64,000 bases of DNA from Leptodontidium sp. MPI-SDFR-AT-0119 (taxonomy: Eukaryota > Ascomycota > Leotiomycetes > Helotiales > Leptodontidiaceae). Below, one piece after another: positions 1 through 12,453 of this stretch; the stretch's first letter is position 1; every line of letters begins with the position of its first letter. The translations under genes were made by a program, and so were the position numbers. The notes beneath the pieces were generated by a model. It saw only the letters and a program-made list of their open reading frames with translations. It did no database searches and was not told the DNA's origin. The DNA lies in the NCBI GenBank assembly GCA_020726505.1, contig JAHLEZ010000007.1, forward strand, positions 1,922,001 through 1,986,000, read 5' to 3'.

Positions 1-218
1 TGTTGGTAGAAGCCTGGTAGGTATATTTTCGTTGGACCAACGCATGAATATCGGAGTTCCCGGTGTAAGGTCATGCAGGTCGTTCGGTCCTGCTACGGTG
101 TGGCGCAGCGTTTGATTGGCTCAGAGCGTTGAAGAAAGTACACAGCCTCGGCCGACGAGAAGGTCGCAAAACTCCAACATCAGGCAACATAGCCATTCAA
201 AAAGAGAGTTCGGAACAG

Positions 219-225
219 TATATAA
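219..225 (+). promoter_or_regulatory. TATA-like box upstream of the ATPase gene
   Basis: TATATAA lies about 175 bp before the chosen start codon at 400, within an otherwise unremarkable GC-normal leader. I see no other gene in 1-399. Confidence 0.4.
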
Positions 226-399
226 GGGCAAAAATGTGACTCTGGTTTTCGTGTCGATAGAATTCGATCCATAATTTCTGTTCTTTGTCGTTGCTTCAAC
301 TCCTACTTTCCCGCGCTTTCTGGCAGCTTCGTAGCTTTACACACCCCCCGCTTCACTTCCTTCTGTCAGCTCACAAGTCGAACAAACTCCGATTCCGAG

Positions 400-2693
400 A
401 TGGCTGTTCATCTGGAAAGTTGGGTCACGCAACAGTACAAAGAAATCGGCTTTGGTAAGGATGGCAACGGTCCATTTATTGGAAAGTCCGCCCTGAAGAA
501 AAGGTTGATCAGTTGTTATCCTGAGCACAAGAAGAAAATCAGACAACTAGTCAACTCGTAAGTTCATTCCTACGAATCATACAGTGCCAGGCTCACTCTT
601 TCGTCTAATAGCATTAAACATCAAGATGTACCAGCAAGATCTGTTCCGCCATCGAAGGCCGTTACGACGTCTTCCAAGATGGAAACTCCATCAACGCCGA
701 CATATGGGAAACCGAAAATGGCGTCGCAGTATCCAGACTCATCGCAACCAAAACAGGTATCGCCTACCAAGAAGTCGAGGATCAGTATCATCAGTAGTCA
801 AAACTCGGATTCTGGAATTGCATCCTATTCAGAGGATGAAAATGTGAGAGAACTCCATTCTTGTATTTTTCTACGTCGCTAATTAATGACTGTAGACTCT
901 AATTACATCTGATACGAGAAGCACGCGTACCATGGGCTTTCAGAACCATTCCCCTAAGTTCGAAGACGGTGGAGCATCACTAGATGCGTTACTTTCCACT
1001 ATCTCAAGAACCAGGAGAACTGCAGAAACATCAAGTCTCGGAACTCTTGCAAAGATTCCATCCAATTTGAAAATGATAGGTAAGTTAGCTATGCTTAACA
1101 TGCCACTAATTATACTTAACATGGTATAAGCTGACACCTGTCAGAGCTTAAGAATTTCGTCAGTCAAGCACAAGATCTTAACTTAGCACCGCAAGACGAG
1201 CCCGAAGATGGTTCCAGTACTCTGAACCTCCAACTGGGCCTCCTTAACTTCTCGTCTGCACCGGGTAGTTCTGCAGAAGAAACCTCGATTAGTGGAATCA
1301 AAAACGCTGTTCTGTTTTCGGCAGATATCCTTGGGTATCCTGATGCAGATGAACTTCCTCAATATGGACTTCTTGGGAGTTCAGAATCGACTCCTTCGAC
1401 TGCCATTTTGGATTCGAGAATTTTTCTGAACACTAATGTCCCATATTCCGCCTTTGTCTGCGGAGTTCAAGGAAGTGGGAAGTCGCACACAACAGCATGC
1501 ATGATTGGTAACCCTCAAAGTATCGCATTTTGAGGACCTCAGCTGATACATTCATAGAGAATTGTCTCATTCCTTCACCGATACTGGGAGTGCTCCAGAG
1601 ACCTCTCTCGGCCTTGGTCTTTAACTTCGCCGAATATACTTCTAGCTCGAGCTTCCGGCCATGCGAACTAGCATTTCTCGCTTCTCCCAGTCCAGAACTT
1701 CCAACTCGTTTAGGGACAAAGAAAATCAACGTTTTGGTTTCTCCGTCAAACTCTCTGTCGATGAAGGCGCTCTATACACAGATACCCTGTGTCGAGGTCC
1801 ATCCTTTTAAGCTGCAGCCGAAAGACCTCAATATCAGCACGATGTTAACTCTGATGTCTGTCAACAAAACTGAAGCAGCACCGCTTTATATGGGAATTGT
1901 GACGAAGATTCTGCGCGATATGGCCTCGAAAACTGCGGAAGGTTTCGATTATCCCGAGTTCTGTCGTCAGCTTGACGATGCTGGACTTGACAGGAAGCAA
2001 ACAGAGTTTCTGACTCAAAGACTGGATCTTCTGGAATCGTTTCTTGATCTTGATGGATCAACTGTAAGTCCAGATTTTACTGCTGGCGAGATAACTATTA
2101 TAGATCTATCTTGTCCATTCATGGATGCTAGCACGGCATGTGTCTTGTTCAAGATCGGTATGGGATTGTATCTCGAATCAGACTCAACGGTTGGTAAAGT
2201 CATCGTTCTAGATGAAGCCCACAAAGTACGTTTACAATCCAAGCTATTTCTACTTTATATTAATTTATGATAGTACATGACTGGTACCCCAGCCTCGACT
2301 GCTTTAACAGAATCCTTGATGGGCGTTATTCGTCAACAGCGTCATTACGGCGCACGAGTGATCATTTCGACTCAAGAACCGACTATCTCGCCCAAGTTGA
2401 TAGATTTGTGCTCGATTACTATTATCCATCGATTTTCAAGTCCAGAGTGGCTTGATGTTCTGAAAAGGCATTTACCAGTCTTTGATAGAGATGGCGATAA
2501 GAGCAACAAAGCCGACCTGCAGAAAAAGATCTTGAGGTTGAAGACGGGGGAGGCGTTAGTTTTCGCACCATCTGCAATACTTGGAGCAAGTGACGATGCT
2601 GGAGAGCGGAAAGTTGGCACGGATACATTGTTCAGCATGAGGATAAGAAAGAGGGTAACTTGGGATGGGGGCAAATCAATATTGTGTATTTGA
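400..2693 (+). CDS. HerA/FtsK-type P-loop ATPase, six exons
   Basis: Exons 400-557, 612-843, 896-1079, 1145-1507, 1558-2225 and 2274-2693 join to 2025 nt (674 aa) with every junction in frame; introns are 47-65 bp with GT..AG ends. The first ~290 residues are low-complexity and unlike a known domain. Walker A GVQGSGKSHT sits at about residues 298-307, Walker B VIVLDEAHK at 527-535, followed by a GARVIISTQEP stretch (561-571) like the HerA/FtsK segment that ends in TQRP. HerA-type ATPases form hexameric DNA pumps in prokaryotes; fungal relatives are usually annotated only as P-loop NTPases. Substrate and partner are unknown; no nuclease-like neighbour is visible. Composition is that of normal genes, and no stop interrupts the model. 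I am confident of the ATPase fold and less so of the exact first exon. Confidence 0.8.
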
Positions 2694-4869
2694 ATAATTC
2701 GGATTTGGGAAGTGACAATACTTCGCAGTTCTCATGGAGTATGAGAATTAGGGGTCTTTATTTTTCAAGTTCTTTGGTTATTCCACTACTACGGCTTCTC
2801 GATCACATTCCTGCTCTGATTCCTTGGGGACTGGTATGTATGGGTAATCACTAATTAGTGAATTTGTTATTATAGTGAAAGGGGTCAAGCCCCGAAAGCA
2901 TGGTAGTAATTAATATCTCAGCTCCCTAAAGACACCAAACCCCCATAAGTTTCGACTAGGAACAAAACTTCAGAAGCTAAAGGATAAAATCTTCTAGTCC
3001 ATATAATCTACCCGTTCGACTATAACCGGCCCCTTCTCTCCAGCTCCAACTCCAAATTCTTGGAGGCTTGAAAGAGATCAGCTGCAGAACAGCGTAAGTG
3101 GGTGGTTATGAGCAGTGACTTACAAGGTTTTAGTAAGGGCGTTAACGGCAAAGACTCTATAGTGAAGATCGACAGCAGCAATTTGTAGCCAATCCAAAGC
3201 GTTCAACATCTTTCAATCGCATGTCCGCATTGCCCTCGCTTCGGAGCTAAATTGGCCAATGAATGGTTTCATTCAAATGCACCAATTCGGCCATTAACTC
3301 CGCTGCGGCTTGTTGTCCTATCTCCTTCGACAAACAAAACGCGAGCTCCTGTTGCAGTGTATTGTGAGAGTCACGATCAGTAACAGCATTGGTTCGATGA
3401 CAGATAGTGTACCAACACTTGGGATTTGCCTGCGACAGGGTGTTGCCCGGACCACATGTGCGCCGAGACTGAGATGATACTTCCTCGCTTCAGGATGCGC
3501 ATTAATCAACCCAGTCGATGTACGAAGTGTGAGTGAAAGGTTGAAATATGGATATAGAAAAGAATGCTGATGATCGGCAGATAACACAGACATTCGATGT
3601 GCGCAGTGTGGATGAAAGGTTGAAATATAGAAATAGAAAAGAATGCTGATGATCAGCAGATATCGCAGAAAGTGGCTGGCAATATTTTTGAAGGCGCAGA
3701 ACGCAAGGTTTTGAAGGAGAGAAGCAGCGAAAGGCGACATCTAAAATTTGGTATTCATTCCCAATGCTTTGACCAGAACTTGCAATACATTTCCTTATTG
3801 GAGCAAGGGATTTTCCAGGGGCTGGGTAGCAGATGCGACAAAGGCCTTGGACTTTAGGAGTGGTTTCAATTACTTAGTTTCATGTAGTACACTCATCGCT
3901 AATCTGTGGAGCACATTATAATCAAATCAGAAGCCGACAGATTATCCTTCACGTGTATTTACTTTTTACATTCCACATCTCTATCGCTTTGTTCCTTCCC
4001 TTGAATCTTATAAATGTGGCTTGGCATGTTGATCGAGTAAGTACTAGAGTCAGGGACAGGTTCCCTACCGATTAGCGAGCCTCCTTTCGCGACCTAAACA
4101 ACTTTGAAAATCCAGAGACACTTTCCTAAAGACCTTGCCAGCAGAAGAAAAAGCAAACACGGCATCAAACCCCTATCCGATTCCAGCCTCCCAAATCTCT
4201 GGCAATCCAGCCCATCCAATTCTCTTGGCACTGCAGGTATTGTCTCTCACTCCGAATCCGGCTGGGCTGAGCTCGCCTAAAGCATCTAGAATCAACAAGC
4301 GCCCGCCGTCAGCTCCACCCCACGCCACGAATCCCAGAACCAAAAACTTGAAGCCGCGAAAGATCATCGAGACAGCTCCAGATAGCCAAAGGCAATACAA
4401 AGTCTCGTTCGTCAAGTCCCGAGTCACTTTATCGGTTGAAATTACCTAGACGCTCGTTAAACATATGGTAGGGTGCGCTTTGCCATGCAAGCTAAAAGAA
4501 AGTCAGTTTTTTTGTTCTGGAGTCGAGCCTAGAATTCTATGAAGGCTAAGGAATGGGCCTGCTTTGTCAAGTGAGTGCCAGGCCCCATTGAGCCACACTT
4601 TCTAGATGCTATAGCGGCTTCGAACTACAGGTCCACAGCGTGACAATCTCTTTCCATGAGTGCATCTCTCGCAGCGACCAGATCAAGTAAGCTTGATCAT
4701 ATCGAACAAAGGGATATAATTAGCTAAAAGTCGGTAGCGGCTCTGTAACGATTTAAGGCTGGGAAATGATAGCCACATCTTATGCCAATTATCTACTGCA
4801 CAACGCAGCCATTGTTGATTTTCTTGCCCTTCCTCAGTCATTTCTGTCGTAGGCGACACTCTATACCTC
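2694..4869. other. Intergenic stretch without a supported gene
   Basis: Contains only short open frames on both strands (for example 4135-4449 plus and its antisense) without recognisable domains or intron structure. A tandem duplication at 3516-3670 is listed separately. Confidence 0.5.
3516..3670. repeat. 79-bp tandem duplication, two diverged copies
   Basis: A unit starting CGATGT at 3516 recurs at 3595, a period of 79 bp. The copies share the GAAAGGTTGAAATAT and AGAAAAGAATGCTGATGAT blocks with a few substitutions. No coding role is apparent. Confidence 0.75.
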
Positions 4870-6297
4870 CTAACACCATCGATGCACTAATAGATTCAGC
4901 GCAGAGATGAGGGTGAGGCAGCCAAATTCTGAGACGTCTGGCCTATGTCGGCTGGTAGTGACTGAAGTGACGGGTTCGATGGAAGACAATGCGAGGTGTG
5001 GTTCATGTGCTCCATCTGCTGACTCTGCAACAGCTGATGATATAAATAAATGACAGAAGATAGTTTTGAACTCTTTCTCGCGCTGCAAGTGAGATGATGA
5101 TATCTGGTCGTACCACTCGATAGCTGAGTCGGCATTCCAGAGAGCCTCTTCGCTTGGAAGCTGCAAACTGATGACCCTGAGATCGATATCAGGCGCCTGG
5201 TTGCAATATATGCCAGTAGCACTGACCAGGAAAAGGATTGCGAAGTAAGTCCTTCTCCTCTCTTCTGATCTTACCCAGCGAAGCCAGGATTCTTCGCAAT
5301 CACTGTTCAGTACATGATCACTACTCTCTGCCAACTCCCAGAGCCTTGCATCACGAGCAAGGGCAAGCAGTGAGGATCTATAGCTGGGTGTGCTGACATC
5401 AAGCCGCCGCTCGCACAGCTGAGTACTGCAGACGACTTGATGCAATAAAGCCTGTATGAGTTTGCAAAGGTGGCTGCATTCGCCCGTCCTTTTGCAAGAG
5501 CTCAAGCGCGTCCTTGTTAGCTTTTTTAGTTTCAAGCTACAGCTGCCGAGCTAGCTCCGGCTGGAGCGTATGCATTGCTCCAATTGCAAGTATCGACAAA
5601 AATAGTTCTCTGCTAACCAAGCGTTTGTGGCCTGATGGATGAGGTAGCTGGCAGTTGAGCAAGGAGCTGCGTTTGTGGGTCTCAAAATCTAGCGTTGATA
5701 TATGTAGGAACGGTAGGTTGGGCAGGAAAGTTTCTGAATAGGCATCGAACCAGGTTGCTACGCCTTCTGGAGCATAACTTCGTGATGGTGCGAGCGGAAT
5801 ACTGATTTTAGGCATTAACATAAGACTACTGCTGCCATCTGTAGAGTCAGAGGCCGAATAGCTCGTGCTGGCAGGAGTGGTGGGATAGCCCAAGACGCTG
5901 GTGAGCGAGTTCGCAATGTGCGAGAGCATGGAAGCATAACCAAGGTGGTTTTCAGCGGATGTAGCACACGCTGTCTCCTCTGGTTCCGACCCTATCCAAG
6001 CCTCGGTATGTAGTGCGGAAAGCGTTCTGCTTGGAGGTTGCGCTTCAAAATCTGCGAAAAATTGCGATGCCATCTCTGGTATCGAAGAACCGTAGGTGCG
6101 ACCTCGACAGAAACTGGAATTCGGTCGAAGGAATCAGATTCCGCGCCCACAGCTTGCCTTTGCTGCAATCCATCCTGGTTCTCTGGCTGGGAGGTATCGA
6201 GCGCAGAGGGCGTTTCGTGGTCGTGAATCTCACGTACATGACGAGCGAGACTATCACGGCGCGCGAAAGAGCGTCGGCAAAGGAAGCATACGAATGA
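4870..6297 (-). pseudogene. C2H2 zinc-finger / Fungal_trans transcription factor, broken
   Basis: Reading the minus strand from 6297, one frame encodes a C2H2 finger (C-x2-C-x12-H-x4-H; CFLC...RRDSLARHVREIH). A second frame (5537-6073) gives the start of the fungal-specific transcription-factor domain (WFDAYSETFLPNLPFLH, then ELFLSILAIGAMHTL) and stops at a TAG. A third frame (4870-5535) continues the same domain (KLIQALLHQVV, then RRTYFAILFLVSATG) and ends early after SEFGCLTLISALN. At least two frame changes and one in-frame stop separate these parts, and the C-terminal half of the domain is missing. A first finger may lie in an upstream exon; a possible acceptor is seen near 6304. Intact relatives are nuclear DNA-binding regulators; this copy is very unlikely to work. 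Confidence 0.7.
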
Positions 6298-6607
6298 CTT
6301 AATCCTGAGGTGAGATCACTCGTGGCGATAATTAGACATGGTCCATCCGATGAAAGGTTTTAGAACATCGGCTGCAAGAAAAGCTTCCAGACATAGTCAG
6401 TGCTCATTGGGGCTATTGAATGTGTCGTGGTTCTGATAACAAATTGAAGGAATGAGGCATACGAATCTGGAAGCATACGAGTCTGGAAGCGGGGAAGGCG
6501 GGGACGCGGGGTATGGAGAACGACAAGGGGAGCTATGCTACTTGAGGTATAAACACGTGACTGCACGCCATCCAGCTCGTGAGGTGGCCTCACTTGGTTA
6601 CTATAGC

Positions 6608-6899
6608 GTTTAATTATTTGAGTATACCTACTATAAGCTCTGAGTACGAGCGAATCTTCTCTTCTATTACAAAGTTAATAACTCTAGAGAACTCGCGATT
6701 AAGTAGTAAGCTATTATTAATTTGTTAGTTTATATTTATAGAATTCTATTAGATTAATAAAGTACTATTTTTAGTACTAACTGATCAGTAGCTGATTATT
6801 TCATTAGTTAAGTTGGTTAAGATCCTCGATTTGCACTAGTTAATCAGTTGAGATTTTCACTCAACTGATGACTAACTAACTGACTGATTGAACACTCTG
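6608..6899 (+). mobile_element. Truncated hAT transposon relic (hATC domain and right end)
   Basis: The plus strand encodes a decayed hAT C-terminal dimerisation motif (YLSIPTISSEYERIFSS, from about 6611), matching the equivalent segment of the complete hAT copy at 28967-31964 (IPAMSSECERVFSS). About 280 bp further, CTGACTGATTGA leads to CACTCTG at 6893-6899, the same right terminus as the full copy but lacking the CTTTTCGGCC part. The 5' two-thirds are absent. Confidence 0.65.
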
Positions 6900-7204
6900 G
6901 CTTCCTATCTCAATCATACCCGAGTCTATTCGTAACTGCTGATGGCATTAAATACGTCAGTACAGAGCAGTGAGCTGATATCGGGGATAGGGTCTGGAGC
7001 GTTGGGCATGGAGTGGGTGATGCGCGGAGGCTGATAGGGAGGAGTGAGGCTACAGCCTCTTTGGTAACGTGCTGATGCTCACCAGCAAGGCTTTGGCGGC
7101 TGCTGATACACAGATGGACGTGGATGTATGATGTCCAGAGGCCTGGTTTATTACCGAGGGCTTATTTGCTCAAGCAACATTCTGAGATCATGATCTCAGA
7201 ATAC

Positions 7205-7603
7205 CTACCTCATCTTGGATGTTGGAGCCTGAATCGATATCTTTGGCGTGGTAGCTGCGACTTTCTTGCCTCGAGCGCGCTTCTGGGTTCGCGACTTTTG
7301 CTTGATGGCGCCCATGGCTGAGCCTATGCCTTGTGAGATTTGGATCGTGATTTCTTCTGACGTGGAAGTCTGCTGCTCACTTGCTGTGCTCTTGCTTTGA
7401 GTCTGCGAGAGCTGTTGCCTTTCCAAGCCTGTCTGTGAGAAGGCAATTTTATGTTGTGCTTCGAGGGTTGAAGCTGAGCGTCGGAAAGTATCGCGCAGTG
7501 TGTTGAAGGTGGTCAAGCCGGCAGAGGTGTTCCGCTTTATATATTCACATTTAGTGAATCTTGTAATAATCTGTGTCTTAAGAATTGAACGTGGTCGCTC
7601 TTT
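7205..7603 (-). pseudogene. C-terminal fragment of an unidentified coding region
   Basis: An open minus-strand frame of about 130 codons, bounded upstream by a TAG at 7604-7606 that abuts AT-rich, RIP-like DNA. It lacks a credible ATG at its start, so it looks like the surviving tail of a longer gene, possibly of a transposon. The protein is rich in S, T, Q and K, with a basic cluster (RTQKRARGKKV) near the end. I do not recognise the family. Confidence 0.3.
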
Positions 7604-8139
7604 CTATTTACGGTTTTATATAACCACCAATGAATCTACTGTCAATTATATGTTTTCGAAGTGAATCTTCTCAATTCCTTAATTCTTAAACGTATACTTA
7701 CTAAGTACCTTCTTACTGCTTAATACAAATATTAGAGACTAAGGCATTTAGTGGTTTTCAGTTAAGGTGAAATTATGCTCTTTCTCTTTTAAATATGTTC
7801 ATTCCTGCATATTATAGAATTAAACAAAGTGAATTTAGCAAATTGCAACTACTAATACTTAAATATTAAGGTTAGAGATGCTCACTCTTAGTTATCGTAA
7901 ATTAGAGAAAAGTGGATTTTCTATGACGGGCCTTTCAAATATTGAGAATTTAGTCTAACTCCTCGTTATTTCAATAACTCCCGACGATTCCGAACGTGAA
8001 AAGTGCCAATTATTTTGAAAAATCATTTTTCCGCTACGTACCTTCCAAATCTTGAAAATGTTGGCCTAACTTCTTTGCAAAGCATTCGGCTTCCTTGCAC
8101 AATATTCACCTCTTTTTTGATCAACATAAAAGAAACATT
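7604..8139. other. AT-rich, RIP-like stretch without a gene
   Basis: No open frame of note; many TAA/TAG in all frames and strong TpA enrichment. It probably holds remains of a repeat that I cannot identify. Confidence 0.5.
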
Positions 8140-8147
8140 TCCCAGTC

Positions 8148-8705
8148 CAGCGTAACCAAAATTAATCAAGCTAATCGATTAATAATCAGATTAATTGATT
8201 TGATTAAATTAGAATTAGATTAATGAAAAATTGACTTGATTAGATTAGAATTAGATTAATTAATCTAGATTAATCTAGATTAATTTGAATAATAACTAAC
8301 TTATAATATTATTAATAAAATATTACGAATTTTAATCCTAAAATAGAAATTACTATTAATAGTCTATTTATGAACTTACTAGCTTATTATCTTTCATTAA
8401 TTAGCTTATCAATCGTATATTATATATAAAATAAATAAGTTAAAGGATTAATCCTCGCTTAATCTAAATTAGCCAAGCTTCTAAAACTTTAGCTAAATCT
8501 ATTTTTAGTATATACTAACCCTTTCTGGTTTAGTTTCCAGAATCTAAACTTAATTAGGATGCGGCTCTTTTATTAATCAAATTAATCGATTAATTCTTGA
8601 TTAATTAGATTATATTAGATTAGAATTTGATTAATTAAAATTTTACTTGATTAGATTTAGATTAATAGTCATTAATCTAATCTAATCTAATCATTTTTTA
8701 CGCTG
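8148..8705. mobile_element. hAT-type MITE with 8-bp TSD, AT-palindrome filled
   Basis: A 558-bp non-autonomous element with terminal inverted repeats CAGCGTAA...TTACGCTG, flanked on both sides by the 8-bp direct repeat TCCCAGTC (8140-8147 and 8706-8713). The subterminal 100-150 bp on each side are dense in GATTAATC/TAATCGATTA motifs. An 8-bp target duplication and CA..TG ends fit the hAT superfamily. No reading frame is present, so it would depend on a transposase in trans. Confidence 0.8.
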
Positions 8706-8959
8706 TCCCAGTCCATCCAAACTGCGAGCCTTTCAAATCGAAGAAAATACCGTGGGATAGCATCCCGCAATGGATGACCGGAAAGGCGGTAGCCAATAAG
8801 TGTCAGGATGCGGAAATTGCGAAATCTAATGCTCGGTAATCTCAGCCACCATCTTCACGTCTGCATCAGTCACACCATTTGTCGTATTGCAACAATACCA
8901 GGGATGTCAACGAGAGTAAGCTGAGGTTAAGAAACAGATAGTAGATTCTACGCCGTATT

Positions 8960-11096
8960 CTAGTAGATCATGAGCTGGTCTACCTTGATCCCAAGGTCCA
9001 GCCCTTCACCATCCATTATGCCATGGATGTAGCATTCTCCCACTAATCGATACCTATTCGTGTTCCCGCCAATACCAGACGGTCTCAGAACGAATGGCAC
9101 GTTACTCCCATACACGATGCAAACAACATCGCCAAGCAGAGCATCTTTCGGCGCCATTCCAATGTATTTCTTCTCCGTTACGCAAAACCGATTGTCGCCG
9201 TTCTCCCCGCCACAGAGCAAATGTCCTCCTATATAGTTGAGCTGGTGTTGTCTCATGCTGGAGCGATCTTTAAAGAATCTTGCGAAAGGTGTCTGTTCGA
9301 ATGGGATGGAATCATCTACACTTATGTGGTCGAAATCTGGATCCAGTATGGCGGCTATTGTGGCTTCCGAGATTGCGATCTCTCCGTTGAGCAGAGTAGC
9401 ATACCCTGCCGGGGCTGGACATTCGCCATGGCCGCAGTCTCCAATGAGGGTGCGGGATATGGCTTCCTGTAATGGTTGATTCTTCCCCTGGGTTTGATAT
9501 AGATTAGTGGTGTGTAACTCTGCGATGCCTTTGGCTTCCCGGAGGAAAATGAGCCTTTCTTTAAGCTTCTCAAGCAGCTCCGTTGCATCCTCAGAGTCGG
9601 TATCCAACCCACATGGCATATCTGATTCGGTGATAGCCACGATTTAGTCGACGCATGCTCTCCTCAGTAAAATTTCAGTGTTGCATGCCGTCGCATTGAT
9701 GCTAGGCGATTCCTTCTTTGATGCTTTGTATCTAAGGTAAACAACATTTTCTATTTGTTCCATAGGAGATGATTTAGTCCGTTCAGCAACCCAAGATGGT
9801 AGATCCAATGCCGGGTTTTGTCTGGAAAGTCCTGCGAATGATAAGACTTTGATGAGAGTACATTTTTTGACAAAATGATAGGCGACTGCTAGCAACAACT
9901 TGGAAAGATTAGTCTCCTCTCTTATTTGCTGAAGTTCCTCTGATGTATCCGAAATGTCAAGTAGAGCAATGATTTTTGTCGCGGATGTAGGAGGCATCGT
10001 TGTCCCGAAACACCGCAAGCGTTGAGTAGAGAGGTGCAGGGGAATTCTGAAGCCTCCAACGGATTTCATTCAACCAGTACGCTTGCTTGAGACCATAAAA
10101 GCGGCGTACGTTACCAGGCCTGCCCTGAGAGAATCTCAGAGCCAAGTGGAGCTTAGTGGTGGTAACGAGGTGATGAAGTTGAAGCATGCTCTCCCAAGGA
10201 ATGTTGGATCCCCCGTAGTGTACCATAGTTCGAGGACCCGCAACAAACTTTTGAACAATCCAAATCCTGGTGAATCATGGATTATTAATAAATGCTAGAA
10301 GACCATCTGCGTGAATAATGATATTCACGTAATCAACGGAACTACGTGAATACGGAGGACGGGCAAAAACAGGGGTTGCAGGACGTAGGGAGTGAAAAGG
10401 AGCACTCGACGCTAGCTAATTTGGGACTAGCCCACGATGAGAGCCTCTTATATAGAGCTCTCATCGACACCTTTGAGTAGCTCTTTAGACTTGAACAAAT
10501 ACATGGAATGCAACCAAAGCTTTGCACTGTGTAATCGAGTCTCACCACGATTGACTAGTTGTTACCTATTACCGGGAGGGATAGGTGACAGAGTGCAATC
10601 AACAGCATCAATTCGAGCCGAGAGCCATTTATCAGACTTCCGGGTTATAATGGATTCTATCATGAGAGCATCGAATATCCTGTGACCAAAAATGGTGTAA
10701 TGAGACAGTAACTCGAAGATGTATCTCCCAGTCAACCAACTATCCTCCGGCCTTGAAGGAAGGCGCGTACATAGACGGCATTCTTGTAGACTTCGACCAT
10801 TTTGGGAATTTGATGTTTCTTCTCGCCGGTATCATCCTGGCTAGTACAGATACAATCAATCCAGATATCTCGAGTCCCAAACGAGGAACTCATTGAGTCT
10901 AGAATGTCGTGAACCCTTTGGGTAATGAGAAATTGTTTGCCGTGGAGGATGAGGCGGGAGTTTCTCGGAAGATTGGTCCCCCACACGTACGAAATAGCGT
11001 CATACGCTGGATGATCTTCTAGTCTATGGTAGTCAAATTCGGCCTCAATGTCCATGAACGGGACCTTGCGTTTCAATTGAAGAACTCGGATATGGG
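8960..11096 (-). pseudogene. HET (heterokaryon incompatibility) protein, multiply broken
   Basis: The minus strand starts with a HET N-terminus (RVLQLKRK, then YDAISYVWG, IWIDCICTSQDD) near 11096-10750. It shifts frame into PEDSWLTGRY and later resumes as RIWIVQKFVAGPR and HYGGSNIPWE. It ends with the family's usual C-terminal block (GDVVCIVYGSNVPFVLRP, then YRLVGECYIHGIMDGEG) at about 9150-8960. Lesions seen: a frame change near 10750; TGA at 10275-10277 where the family has W (NNPWFTRIW); a frame change at the five-T run 9973-9977, where removing one base restores RDKIIALLD; and an in-frame TAA at 9644-9646. The 10290-10560 segment does not align and may hold an insertion. Intact HET proteins trigger cell death on fusion of unlike strains. 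Confidence 0.85.
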
Positions 11097-11262
11097 TTTA
11101 ACTTCTAAAATCTTTTGGACATTCGAATGGTTCTCTCTCTCCGAACGTTGGCTGCTCCTTCCATGAGAGCAATCTGCTTTTGATATCCCCGGCGAGTCGC
11201 TTGGCGGGTTCATACCGTAACATATATTACCCGCATTTAAACTTTATTAATTTACCGCCTTT

Positions 11263-11872
11263 TGTTACGACCTCCGATGCGCCTCGTATTCTAACCGACA
11301 CGGGCTCGTAGCATCGCTGGCTATGCGATGGCGCTAAGCCCAATAGGGAAGACTAGGAGGCGAGCCTGCGACATGTTAATGTCACGACCTAGAGGAACAC
11401 GTGCGTCTTGGCCCTGAGGCTCGGCAGCCCCGCTGCACAGAGAAGCCAAGACGAGTACGCCCGTTGCCCGATTTAACCCTGTTGATATGCTGGCATTGCG
11501 TACACTGCAATCTCTAGCGTAGGCGGGAAGGGAACAAGATCATGGGACTAAGGGTCACGTGATGACATGGAGCTTTTGGAGCTTTAGGATCCAAGGCCGA
11601 ACCCTTGTGACTTCACTTCATAGCTGATACCAACCGACGGAGCTTGTACGCCGCGTACCAATCAGAACCCAGCAACGTTACAGTTAACGTGAATGGCACT
11701 CGACTACGCTAGGCCCTATTAGGAGGGTCCTTTATATATATATACTTAAGCCCTTCCTTATAAAGAGCTTTCCTTTCCTCTTTGTCTTTTCTTCTCGATT
11801 CTAAGCGTAGCCTTAGGTCTAAATATAAAGCTTAAGTCAACTCGCCGTATTAACTTTTAGTTAATTATAATA
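11263..11872 (+). repeat. 5' LTR of gypsy copy 1 (split by a solo LTR)
   Basis: It starts TGTTACGACC at 11263 and ends TTATAATA at 11872, the RIP-mutated form of GTCGTAACA. Minus the 303-bp insertion and its 5-bp duplication it is 302 bp, the same as the copy-2 LTR. Confidence 0.85.
11380..11682. mobile_element. Solo LTR A nested in the gypsy 5' LTR
   Basis: 303 bp running TGTCACG...CGTTACA, flanked by the 5-bp duplication GTTAA (11375-11379 and 11683-11687). GC content is normal, unlike the host element, so it probably arrived after the host was mutated. Confidence 0.85.
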
Positions 11873-12453
11873 TAAGAAAAGACTAATACCCCTTTATTAT
11901 AAAGTGTTATATTTCACTTAGTCTTACGCCTTGTCGACCTGCCCTTATAGTAAGTTAATAACGAGCCTCGATACCTTAGCCTATTCGATAGATAAGTACT
12001 TCTCTACCTTAATAGTAGATTGTCTTAGAGAAAGCTAGATATTCTCTCGCGTTTAACTTACTTTACTATAACTTAACACACGCCCTTGTTTCGAACGTAT
12101 ATTTAATTAACAAATTAATTAATAACTTTAAATACCCTTTAACCTTACCTTATTACTACTGCCGACTTCCCCCCCTCGTCGGCGAAGTTCTAGAGAAAGA
12201 AGCGCCCCTTTACGGCTAAGCTTTAACGATATCCTTGTCCCTTTAGTCAAGACTCTATTAAAAGAATTAAAGAGCTTTAACGGATTCGACTTAGACTTAG
12301 AGGATAAACCTTAGCGTTTCTTTAACGTATCGCTAGAGCCTATAAATATAAAAGGTCTCACCCCCACTTAATAAACTAAGGTAAATTAGCTAATTAAAGA
12401 CTCCGTTAGCTTTATTATCGCCGCCGCTATTACGTAAGCCCTCACTTAATATA

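Noticed and set aside
4135..4449. 104-codon proline-rich frame and its antisense 84-codon hydrophobic frame
   Set aside because: Neither has a domain, splice support or clear upstream signals; kept as intergenic.
10300..10680. Possible MITE in the HET pseudogene, from three short hairpins (for example ATTCACGTA...TACGTGAAT)
   Set aside because: No matching terminal repeats and no target duplication were found; part of the stretch may still be coding remains.
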